64,000 nucleotides of DNA. Source: Aquibium microcysteis (GTDB lineage Bacteria > Pseudomonadota > Alphaproteobacteria > Rhizobiales > Rhizobiaceae). Where the stretch lies: the NCBI RefSeq assembly GCF_014495845.1, contig NZ_CP061080.1, positions 3,337,001 to 3,401,000 of the forward strand, read 5' to 3'. Below the pieces are notes generated by a model. That model saw only the letters and a program-made list of their open reading frames with translations, did no database searches and was not told where the DNA came from. A program made the position numbers and the translations under genes. Positions 17,716 to 24,631 of the stretch are shown piece by piece. How positions within the stretch are numbered: position 1 is the first letter of the stretch; every line of letters starts with the position of its first letter.

Positions 17716-18564
17716 ATGCCCCTGTCCCTCGCGCCGATCGATTCGGCCTCAGCCTTCGGAACCCGCGCGCCGGGGCGCTTCGCGTGTCTCGTCTGGGCGC
17801 TGACCGTTTCGGCCGGGATCCCGCAGGCGCGCCGCAAGGCGATCCGCAAGCACTTCGCCGCGAGGCTTGCCGGCCCCTTCGACGTGACGGCGGGCGGCAT
17901 CGCCTTCCGTGCCTATCCGGCGGAAAACCGCGACGACCGCATGCTGGTCGGCCGCGGTGAACTGCCGGAGGCGGAGGAGCACGCGCTCGTCGCGCCGCTG
18001 CTGAAGCCGGACATGGTCTTCGTCGACATCGGCGCCAATGTCGGCACCTACGCTCTCTTCGTGGCCACGCGCGCCGGACCGGGCGCCCGCGTGCTCGCGT
18101 TCGAGCCGCATCCGCGCACCTTCGCCAAGCTCGCCTTCAACCTCTGCGCCAATGGCGCCCGGAACGTCGTCGCCAGGAACCTCGCCATCGCCGCGGCGGC
18201 CGGCACGATGGAGCTCTATTCGGACGGTGGCGGCAACGTCGGTCACGCCTCGCTCCTGAAGGAGGGAGCAGGAACGGTCCGCAGCACCCAGTCGGTGCAG
18301 GTCGCGCCCCTCGCCGCCATCCTCGCGGAGGAAGGCATCGAGGCGATCGACCTCCTGAAGATCGACGTCGAGGGCTTCGAGGACCGCGCCCTTCTGCCGC
18401 TCTTCGACCAGGCGCCGGAACGGCTCTGGCCGGCGGCCATCCTCATCGAGACCGTGCTGTCGACGCTCTGGCAGCACGATTGCCTCGCCGTCCTGGCCGA
18501 GAAGGGCTATCGCCGCGCCGGCGAAACGGCCGAGAACGTGCTTCTGGTGCGCACGACGCCCTGA
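17716..18564 (+). CDS. FkbM-family SAM-dependent methyltransferase
   Basis: A 282-residue protein with a Rossmann methyltransferase fold. FVDIGANVGTYALF (about residues 101-114) is the SAM-binding glycine motif. VLAFEPHPRTFAKLAFNL follows as the acidic ribose-binding strand, and LLKIDVEGFE (about 212-221) is the diagnostic FkbM signature. FkbM relatives O-methylate sugars, polyketides or other hydroxyl groups. With a glycan cluster about 9 kb away, sugar methylation is possible but unproven. ATG 17716 was preferred over the upstream frame because GGAAGAA precedes it and the earlier residues are low complexity. Confidence 0.85.
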   Translation: MPLSLAPIDSASAFGTRAPGRFACLVWALTVSAGIPQARRKAIRKHFAARLAGPFDVTAGGIAFRAYPAENRDDRMLVGRGELPEAEEHALVAPLLKPDMVFVDIGANVGTYALFVATRAGPGARVLAFEPHPRTFAKLAFNLCANGARNVVARNLAIAAAAGTMELYSDGGGNVGHASLLKEGAGTVRSTQSVQVAPLAAILAEEGIEAIDLLKIDVEGFEDRALLPLFDQAPERLWPAAILIETVLSTLWQHDCLAVLAEKGYRRAGETAENVLLVRTTP

Positions 18565-18705
18565 CGCCACGGGACGCTCCGGGATCGGGCAACGTCCACG
18601 CCCACGGACGGGGATGAAGCGCCGGGCTACCGGCCGCAACATCAAGAATCTTGCGCAGACCGGACCCCCGCCCGAAACAGATTCATGCAATCGCGGGTCT
18701 TCGAG

Positions 18706-18730
18706 CGCAATTTTGCGTGTGCGGCGCACA
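18706..18730. promoter_or_regulatory. two abutting inverted repeats in the promoter region of the betaine-type ABC operon
   Basis: CGCAA-TT-TTGCG (18706-18717) is directly followed by TGTGC-GGC-GCACA (18718-18730). The related sequences GCGCAATTT and GCACAATTT recur 21 bp apart, about two helical turns. This is the only conspicuous structure in the 238-bp gap upstream of the binding-protein gene and is a plausible regulator site. Confidence 0.35.
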
Positions 18731-18802
18731 ATTTGAAATGGCGAGGCTCGCAAAACGGTGCAAGTCTGTGACAGAGTTCCGATCCTCAATCAGGAGTGCA
18801 CC

Positions 18803-19684
18803 ATGATTTTCACGAAGACGAAGATGGCCGGTCTCGGTCTGGCGATCACGATGGCGGGCGCGATGGCGGCGCAGGCCGAGCCCGTGAAGATCGGCAGCAA
18901 GAACTTCACCGAACAGTTCGTCGTGGCGGAGATCTATGCGCAGGCGCTGGAGAAGGCCGGCATCGAGGTCCAGAAGCGCCTGAACCTCGGTGCGACGCAG
19001 ATCGCCCACACCGCTCTGACGAGCGGCGAGATCGACCTCTACCCGGAATACACCGGCACCGCCCTCGCGGCGATCGTCAAGGGCGAGCTTACCAGCGACG
19101 CCGACCAGATCTATGCCGACGTCAAGACCTACTACGAGAATGAACTGAACCTGACGCTGCTCGAGCCGACGGCCATCAACAACGGCTACGCCATCATCCT
19201 CCTGCCGGAGACGGCCGAGGCCAACAACCTCAAGACCCTCAGCGATCTCGGCCCCGCCTCCAAGGATCTGACCTTCGGCGCGGAAGGCACCTTCGGCGAG
19301 CGCAAGGACGGCCTGCCGGGCCTCGAGGCGGTCTACGGCATCAAGTTCAAGGAATTCGTCCAGTTCGCCAAGCTCGGCATCCGCTACAGCGCGCTGACCA
19401 GCGAGCAGATCGACGTCTCCTTCGGCTTCTCCACCGACTGGCAGATCGAAGACAGCAAGCTTGCCGTTCTCGAAGACGACAAGAACCTGTTCCCGCCCTA
19501 CTATCTCGTGCCGATCGTGCGCCAGGACGCGCTGGCGGCGAACCCGAAGATCGCCGAGGTGCTCAACAGGATCGCTCCGCTTTTGACCAACGAGAAGATG
19601 CGCGCGATGAATGCCGCGGTCGAGCGCGACCGCCGGGAGCCGGCCGAGGTGGCCGCGGAATTCCTTGCCGCGGAAGGAATGTGA
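18803..19684 (+). CDS. substrate-binding protein of an osmoprotectant/betaine-type ABC importer (OpuC/ProX class)
   Basis: A 293-residue periplasmic binding protein. ATG 18803 follows CAGGAGTG. A signal peptide (MAGLGLAITMAGAMAAQAEP) ends near residue 25. VKIGSKNFTEQFVVAEIYAQ begins the mature protein and is a hallmark of the OpuAC/OpuBC/ProX domain. LYPEYTGTAL and FGAEGTFGERKDGLPGLEA are further family motifs. The family binds quaternary ammonium compounds such as glycine betaine, choline or carnitine through aromatic residues, and some members bind ergothioneine (EgtU). Ligand choice cannot be fixed from sequence, but the catabolic genes downstream argue for uptake as a nutrient. Confidence 0.9.
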   Translation: MIFTKTKMAGLGLAITMAGAMAAQAEPVKIGSKNFTEQFVVAEIYAQALEKAGIEVQKRLNLGATQIAHTALTSGEIDLYPEYTGTALAAIVKGELTSDADQIYADVKTYYENELNLTLLEPTAINNGYAIILLPETAEANNLKTLSDLGPASKDLTFGAEGTFGERKDGLPGLEAVYGIKFKEFVQFAKLGIRYSALTSEQIDVSFGFSTDWQIEDSKLAVLEDDKNLFPPYYLVPIVRQDALAANPKIAEVLNRIAPLLTNEKMRAMNAAVERDRREPAEVAAEFLAAEGM

Positions 19685-19688
19685 TCCC

Positions 19689-19724
19689 GGATTGCCCGCC
19701 CGCCTGAGGCGCGGCGGGCAATCC
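19689..19724 (+). repeat. strong hairpin between the binding-protein and permease genes
   Basis: GGATTGCCCGCC (19689-19700) pairs perfectly with GGCGGGCAATCC (19713-19724). An inner CGCC-TGA-GGCG extends the stem. There is no U-tract, so it more likely protects or processes the 3' end of the binding-protein message, or attenuates expression of the permeases, than fully terminates. Confidence 0.6.
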
Positions 19725-19734
19725 CTTCAACGAG

Positions 19735-20382
19735 TTGGTTCCAGATGATGGTCCGCATTTGACCTGGGCACACAAGAACCTCGGTCTGATCGCCGAGGCG
19801 GCGGGCCAGCACCTGACGCTGTCGTTCCTGTCGGTCCTGATCGGCTGCGCCATCGCGCTCGTGCTGGGCGTCATATCCGCGCGTCGCCCACGCCTCTACG
19901 TGGCGTTCCTGACGATCGCCGGCATCGTCTTCGTCATCCCGAGCCTCGCCCTGTTTGCCTTCCTGATCCCGATCATGGGACTGGGCATGAAACCCGCGCT
20001 CACGGGCCTGTCCTCCTATTGCGTGCTGATCCTCTTGCGCAACGTCGTGACCGGGCTCCGCAACGTCCCCGCCGAGGTGCTGGACGCCGCCGACGGCATG
20101 GGCTTCAGCCGCTGGCAGCGCCTCGTCAGGATCGAGCTGCCGCTGGCCCTGCCCCTGATCGTCTCCGGCATCCGGATCGCGCTCGTCACCGTCATCGGCA
20201 TCGCCACCATCGCCGCCTTCATCGACGCGGGTGGGCTGGGCTCGATCATCCTGCAGGGTATCGACCAGAACTGGCCGGAAAAGATCATCGTCGGCGGCGT
20301 GCTGACGGCGCTGATCGCCGTGTTCTTCGATCTCCTCCTGACCTGGATCGAGCGCCGGCTGCAGCGCTGGAGGCAGGCATGA
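19735..20382 (+). CDS. osmoprotectant-type ABC permease, first subunit
   Basis: A permease of up to 215 residues in the OpuCB/OpuCD class. LTLSFLSVLIGCAIALVLGV is the first TM helix. Later TM segments include IAGIVFVIPSLALFAFLIPI and ISGIRIALVTVIGIATIAAFI. The coupling loop lies near EVLDAADGMGFSRWQRLVRI. There is no ATG at a sensible position, so the start is TTG at 19735, or TTG at 19759 giving MTWAHKNLGL, and no strong Shine-Dalgarno precedes either. The hairpin upstream may lower its expression relative to the binding protein. The stop overlaps the next permease start by four bases. Confidence 0.85.
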   Translation: MVPDDGPHLTWAHKNLGLIAEAAGQHLTLSFLSVLIGCAIALVLGVISARRPRLYVAFLTIAGIVFVIPSLALFAFLIPIMGLGMKPALTGLSSYCVLILLRNVVTGLRNVPAEVLDAADGMGFSRWQRLVRIELPLALPLIVSGIRIALVTVIGIATIAAFIDAGGLGSIILQGIDQNWPEKIIVGGVLTALIAVFFDLLLTWIERRLQRWRQA

Positions 20383-21026
20383 ACCTGCTGTGGCAAGCCT
20401 TCACCTGGATTCTCGACAATCCCGTCCCTTTCAACCGCGCGCTCTACCAGCATCTCGTGATGTCGATCTCGGCGATCGCCATCGCGCTGGCGATCGGTCT
20501 GCCGCTCGCCGTCGTGATCCTGCGGCACGCGAAGTGGGCATCCGCCGCCATCAACCTCGTCAACGGCATGCGCACGCTGCCGAGCCTCGCCATCCTCGCC
20601 ATCATGATGCCGATCCTCGGCATCGGCCTGTGGCCCGCCATCGTGGCGCTGACGATCCTGGCGCTGCCGCCGATCCTCATCAACGCCTATGTCGGTCTCC
20701 GCGACGTCGACCCGGATTCCATCGAGGCGGCGGCCGGCATGGGCATGAGCGACGGCCAGATCCTGCGCAAGATCCGCGTCCCGCTTGCAGCGCCCGCCAT
20801 GTTCGCCGGATTGCGCACGGCCTCCGTGCAGGTCCTCGCCGGCGCTACGCTCGCGCCCTTCATCGGTGGCGGCGGGCTCGGCGACTTCATCGCCGTCGGC
20901 GTCGCGGGCATGGACCAGTCGCGGCTGCTCGTCGGCGCCGTGCCCATCGCGCTGCTCGCACTCGGTACCGAGTTCGCGCTCGGCCTGGTGGAACGGCTGT
21001 TCTTCGGAGAAAGACGCGCCGCATGA
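20379..21026 (+). CDS. osmoprotectant-type ABC permease, second subunit
   Basis: A 215-residue permease homologous to the preceding one. About five to six TM helices are visible, for example HLVMSISAIAIALAIGLPLA and LAILAIMMPILGIGLWPAIV. The EAA loop is at SIEAAAGMGMSDGQILRKIR. C-terminal GGGGLGDFIAVGV matches GGLGSIILQGI of the partner. ATGA overlaps with both neighbours indicate strict co-translation, and the two subunits should form a heterodimeric channel in the inner membrane. Confidence 0.9.
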   Translation: MNLLWQAFTWILDNPVPFNRALYQHLVMSISAIAIALAIGLPLAVVILRHAKWASAAINLVNGMRTLPSLAILAIMMPILGIGLWPAIVALTILALPPILINAYVGLRDVDPDSIEAAAGMGMSDGQILRKIRVPLAAPAMFAGLRTASVQVLAGATLAPFIGGGGLGDFIAVGVAGMDQSRLLVGAVPIALLALGTEFALGLVERLFFGERRAA

Positions 21027-21949
21027 TCGTCATGAAGAATGTGACCAAGCGGTTCGGCGCCGGTGCCCCGGCCGTCGACGACCTGACGCTCGAGGTCCCG
21101 GACGGCCTCACCGTCGCGCTGGTCGGGCCGTCCGGCTGCGGCAAGACGACGACGATGCGCATGATCAACCGCCTGATCGAGCCGACCAGCGGCGAGCTCA
21201 TCGTCGGCGGCCAGGACGTGCGAAAGGCCGACCCGGTGCAGCTGCGTCGGCACATCGGCTACGTGATCCAGCAGGTCGGCCTGTTCCCGCACATGACGAT
21301 CGCCCAGAACATCGCCTCGGTGCCGAAGCTGCTCGGCTGGGACAAGGCGCGGATCGACGCGCGCAACCGCGAACTGATGGAACTGGTGGGGCTCGAGACC
21401 GGGATGCTGGAGCGCTATCCGCGCCAGCTGTCCGGCGGCCAGCGCCAGCGCGTCGGCGTCGCCCGCGCGCTGGCGGCGGACCCGCCGGTCCTGCTCATGG
21501 ACGAGCCCTTCGGCGCGATCGATCCGATCGCGCGCCTGCGGCTGCAGAACGAATTCCGGCAGATCCTCGCGCGCGTCCGCAAGACCGTGGTTCTGGTCAC
21601 GCATGACATCGACGAGGCCGTGCGCCTGGGCGACCGGATCGCCATAATGCGGGACGGGCGCATCGTGCAGTACGACACGCCGGACACCATCCTCTCCAGG
21701 CCCGTCGACGCATTCGTGGAACATTTCGTCGGCGCCGACCGCGCGCTGAAGCGCCTGACCCTGTTCAGCGTCGCCGATGCGATGGAGCGTGGCGGCGGCG
21801 ACGCATCGCTTCCACACGTCGCGGCGGACGCCGATCTGCGCGACGCCCTGTCGGCGATCATCGCGGCGAAGGCGGAGAGCGCTGCGGTCGTCGACGGCGC
21901 CGGCATGGTGATCGGAACCATCAGCCGCGACCGGATCATGTCGATCTGA
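21023..21949 (+). CDS. osmoprotectant-type ABC ATPase with C-terminal CBS segment (ProV/OpuCA class)
   Basis: A 308-residue ATPase. Walker A is GPSGCGKTTTMRM (about residue 36), the signature is LSGGQRQRVGVARAL (about 135), and Walker B is VLLMDEPFGAID. The C-terminal segment (about 240-308, ending GMVIGTISRDRIMSI) looks like a single CBS motif, the domain that in ProV/OpuA senses ionic strength or nucleotides. It is shorter than OpuCA proteins with two CBS motifs. It completes a four-component importer, and the next gene starts two bases after its stop. Confidence 0.92.
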   Translation: MIVMKNVTKRFGAGAPAVDDLTLEVPDGLTVALVGPSGCGKTTTMRMINRLIEPTSGELIVGGQDVRKADPVQLRRHIGYVIQQVGLFPHMTIAQNIASVPKLLGWDKARIDARNRELMELVGLETGMLERYPRQLSGGQRQRVGVARALAADPPVLLMDEPFGAIDPIARLRLQNEFRQILARVRKTVVLVTHDIDEAVRLGDRIAIMRDGRIVQYDTPDTILSRPVDAFVEHFVGADRALKRLTLFSVADAMERGGGDASLPHVAADADLRDALSAIIAAKAESAAVVDGAGMVIGTISRDRIMSI

Positions 21950-21951
21950 TC

Positions 21952-22611
21952 ATGAGCATCCCCCACACCATCATCGTCGCGGGCGATTTCGCCGACTGGA
22001 CCGTCGAAGGTCTCGCCGAATTCGCCCTGCTGGCCGAGAGGGCCGGTACGGTCGCGCTGGTGCTGCCTGATACGATCGCGCCGGCCACGGGCGGAGAGGC
22101 CTGGCCGGATGCCTTGATCCTGATCGGCTGGCTGGCTGCCGGCACCACCCGCATCCGGCTCCTGGCACGCGTTTCGAGCCTCGGGCACCAGCCCTACAAT
22201 CTGGCGCGGCGTCTCGCCTCGCTGGAGCTCGTCAGCCACGGCCGCACGGGCTGGGTGATCGATGCCGAGGAAAGCGGCGACGCCTATGCGGCTTTCAGCG
22301 GCGAGGCCAGGCTCAAGGACGCGGACATCGCCGCGCGGCAGCGGGAATTCGAGCGGGTCGTGGACGGGCTCCTGCAGAGCTGGGATGCCGACGCCCTGAC
22401 GCTCGACCGCGACAAGGGGCAGTTCTTCAGGCCGGAAGCGATGCACGCGCTCGATCACGAAGGCGACTACTTCACCGTGCGCGGACCGCTGAACGTGATG
22501 CGCTCGCCGCGCGGCAAGCCGGACGTGCTGCGGGACGGCGATCTCACGGAAGCATCGGTCGTGACGAGCCTCGAAGCCGCGAGAGCGCTGATCGAAGGAC
22601 AGGCCCGATGA
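21952..22611 (+). CDS. short luciferase-like (LLM) flavin monooxygenase homologue
   Basis: A 219-residue protein related to the N-terminal half of the adjacent full-length enzyme. RLLARVSSLGHQPYNLARRL and LELVSHGRTGWVID match ATASSSYNEPYALARAF and LDLVSGGRAGWNLV of the neighbour. It ends shortly after FTVRGPLNVMRSPRGKPDVL, where the partner continues for about 200 residues with FMN-binding and barrel-completing strands. It may be a non-catalytic partner subunit, or a decayed gene still in frame. Its four-base overlap with the next gene and its intact reading frame argue for retained function. Confidence 0.7.
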   Translation: MSIPHTIIVAGDFADWTVEGLAEFALLAERAGTVALVLPDTIAPATGGEAWPDALILIGWLAAGTTRIRLLARVSSLGHQPYNLARRLASLELVSHGRTGWVIDAEESGDAYAAFSGEARLKDADIAARQREFERVVDGLLQSWDADALTLDRDKGQFFRPEAMHALDHEGDYFTVRGPLNVMRSPRGKPDVLRDGDLTEASVVTSLEAARALIEGQAR

Positions 22612-23867
22612 GCGCGACGATGAAGCTCGGCGCGTTCCTCATGCCGACCGGCCACCATGTCGCCGCGTGGCGCCACCCGCAGGCGGCCGCCGATGCGGGC
22701 ATGAACGTCGATCACATGATAGCGCTGGCGCAGACGGCCGAGCGCGGCCTGTTCGACCTCGTCTTCTTCGAGGATGCAGCCGGCGTGCGCGAGGCGCGCG
22801 TCGAGATCGCCTCGCAGACCGCCCGCTCGCTGGGTTTCGAGCCGGTCAGCCTGCTTTCGGCGCTCGCGGCCCGCACGCGGACCATCGGCCTCGTGGCGAC
22901 CGCTTCGTCCTCCTACAACGAGCCCTACGCGCTCGCCCGCGCCTTCGCCACGCTCGACCTCGTCAGCGGCGGACGGGCGGGCTGGAACCTCGTCACCTCT
23001 GCCAGCGAGATCGAGGCCGCGAATTTCGGCGCGCAGGGTCTGCGCGCGCATCGGGACCGCTACGCCAGGGCGGACGAATTCGCAGCAGTGGTCGCGCGGC
23101 TGTGGAGCCCCGGAAACCGCTCCGGGACGATCGACCATGTCGGCGAGAGCTTCTCGGTCCGGCAGGGGCTCGGCATTCCCGCGTCGCCGCAAGGCGCGCC
23201 GGTGCTGGTGCAGGCCGGCTCGTCGGACGTCGGCCGCGACCTCGCGGCCCGCACCGCCGACATCGTCTTCGTGGCGACCCAGACCTTCGACGCCGCAAAG
23301 GCCTTCTACGACGACGTGAAGGCGCGCGTCGTCCGGGCGGGACGCAAACCCGACCAGCTGAAGATCATGCCGGGGGTGTCGCCGGTGGTGGGAAGGACGC
23401 GTGACGAGGCGCAGTCGAAGTTCGATGCGCTTCAGGCGCTCATTCCCGACGAGGTGGGACTGGCGCTGCTCGCGAGCTATCTGTCCACCGATGCCCTGGA
23501 GGGCCTGCCGCTCGACGGTCCGATGCCAGACCTGAAGGCGAACGAGGGAATGCAGAGCCGTCAGCAGCTGGTCATCGACCAGTCGCGCCGCGAGGGCTTG
23601 AGCATCCGCCAGGTGGCGCAGCATTTCGCCGGCGCCCGCGGCCACTGGCGGCTGATCGGCACCGCGGCCGACATCGCCGACGAACTGGAAGCCTGGTTCG
23701 TCGGCGCCGCCTGCGACGGCTTCAACGTGATGCCGGCCTGGTTCCCCGGGGAACTGGACGATTTCGTCGACCTGGTGATCCCGGAACTGCAGCGCCGCGG
23801 GCTGTTCCGGACGCGATACGAAGGCGGCACCTTGCGCGCCAATCTCGGCCTCGAGGTGCCGGCATGA
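22608..23867 (+). CDS. LLM-class flavin-dependent monooxygenase (NtaA/SnaA/DmoA type)
   Basis: A 419-residue enzyme, the usual length for the NtaA/SoxA/DszA family of FMNH2-dependent two-component monooxygenases. These cleave C-N or C-S bonds in compounds such as nitrilotriacetate, dimethyl sulfide or dibenzothiophene derivatives. Motifs in order are FLMPTGHHVAAWRHP (N-terminus), FDLVFFEDAAG, TASSSYNEPYALARAFATLD, SGGRAGWNLVTS, PVLVQAGSSDVGRDLAART and FVGAACDGFNVMPAWFPGEL near the end. A separate flavin reductase would be needed and none is encoded nearby. It overlaps both neighbours by four bases and sits directly downstream of an ABC importer, so the imported compound or a product of it is a likely substrate. 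Confidence 0.88.
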   Translation: MSATMKLGAFLMPTGHHVAAWRHPQAAADAGMNVDHMIALAQTAERGLFDLVFFEDAAGVREARVEIASQTARSLGFEPVSLLSALAARTRTIGLVATASSSYNEPYALARAFATLDLVSGGRAGWNLVTSASEIEAANFGAQGLRAHRDRYARADEFAAVVARLWSPGNRSGTIDHVGESFSVRQGLGIPASPQGAPVLVQAGSSDVGRDLAARTADIVFVATQTFDAAKAFYDDVKARVVRAGRKPDQLKIMPGVSPVVGRTRDEAQSKFDALQALIPDEVGLALLASYLSTDALEGLPLDGPMPDLKANEGMQSRQQLVIDQSRREGLSIRQVAQHFAGARGHWRLIGTAADIADELEAWFVGAACDGFNVMPAWFPGELDDFVDLVIPELQRRGLFRTRYEGGTLRANLGLEVPA

Positions 23868-24631
23868 GCGACATCGTCGAGAGCATCGTCCACGACATCG
23901 AGAACCTGCTGCCCTTCGATCCGCGCGAGGATGCGATCGAGGGACTGACCCATGCCTACGACATCCAGAAGAAGGTGACGGCCGCGCTGCTCGACCGACA
24001 TCCCGGCCGCCGCATCGCCGGCTACAAGATCGCCTTCAACAGGCGCTCGTCGATGGATTACTATGGCCTGAGCGAGCCCTGCTATGCGCCCCTGTTCTCC
24101 GACCAGATCCATTCCGGCAGCGCGACGTTGCCGTTTCGCCTGTATCGCGATCCGGTCATCGAGCCGGAAATCGCGATCCGCCTTTCCGCCACCCTCACCG
24201 GCAACGAGGACGACGCGGGCGTGGAAGCGGCGATCGGCGTCCTCCTGCCTGCGATCGAGATCATGGACGTGCGCGGCGCCTTCGCGCGGGACCCGAGCGC
24301 GGCCGCGGCCGTCGCCCAGCGCGTCCACGCCGAGGGCGCGGTGATCGGCGAGGCCGGCAGCCGCTGCGCGGTCGACGTCGCCGACGTGGTGGCGAGGCTC
24401 CGGGTCGACGGCGAAACGCGCGGCGAGGCGAAAGGCGCCGCACCGCAGACGCCGACGGAAGCGCTTGCCTGGCTGTCGCGCCGGCTCGCCGCGGACGGGC
24501 TGCCGCTCGAGGCCGGCATGATCGTGCTCACCGGCGCGCATCTGCCCGGCTTCGCCCTGACGAAGCCAAGCTCCGTCACCGTCGAGATCGCGCCGCTGGG
24601 CACCGTCTCGCTCAGCCTGCGAGGCTCCTGA
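23864..24631 (+). CDS. 2-keto-4-pentenoate hydratase / FAH-fold family protein
   Basis: A 255-residue enzyme of the MhpD-like branch of the fumarylacetoacetase fold. DPVIEPEIAIRLSATL (about residues 98-113) contains the E-x-E metal ligands, with a further acidic residue in IEIMDVRGAF. GYKIAFNRRSSMDYYGLSEP precedes them, as in hydratases or decarboxylases acting on 2-hydroxy-2,4-dienoates. It probably processes a carbon skeleton released by the upstream steps. It is last in the rightward run, and its 3' end overlaps the convergent lyase-like gene by 20 bases (24612-24631). Confidence 0.8.
   Translation: MSDIVESIVHDIENLLPFDPREDAIEGLTHAYDIQKKVTAALLDRHPGRRIAGYKIAFNRRSSMDYYGLSEPCYAPLFSDQIHSGSATLPFRLYRDPVIEPEIAIRLSATLTGNEDDAGVEAAIGVLLPAIEIMDVRGAFARDPSAAAAVAQRVHAEGAVIGEAGSRCAVDVADVVARLRVDGETRGEAKGAAPQTPTEALAWLSRRLAADGLPLEAGMIVLTGAHLPGFALTKPSSVTVEIAPLGTVSLSLRGS

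Noticed and set aside
15147..17900. Open frame of over 900 codons on the minus strand opposite the second MscS gene
   Set aside because: It mirrors the codon bias of the MscS gene, has no recognisable motif, and would run across the start of the FkbM gene.
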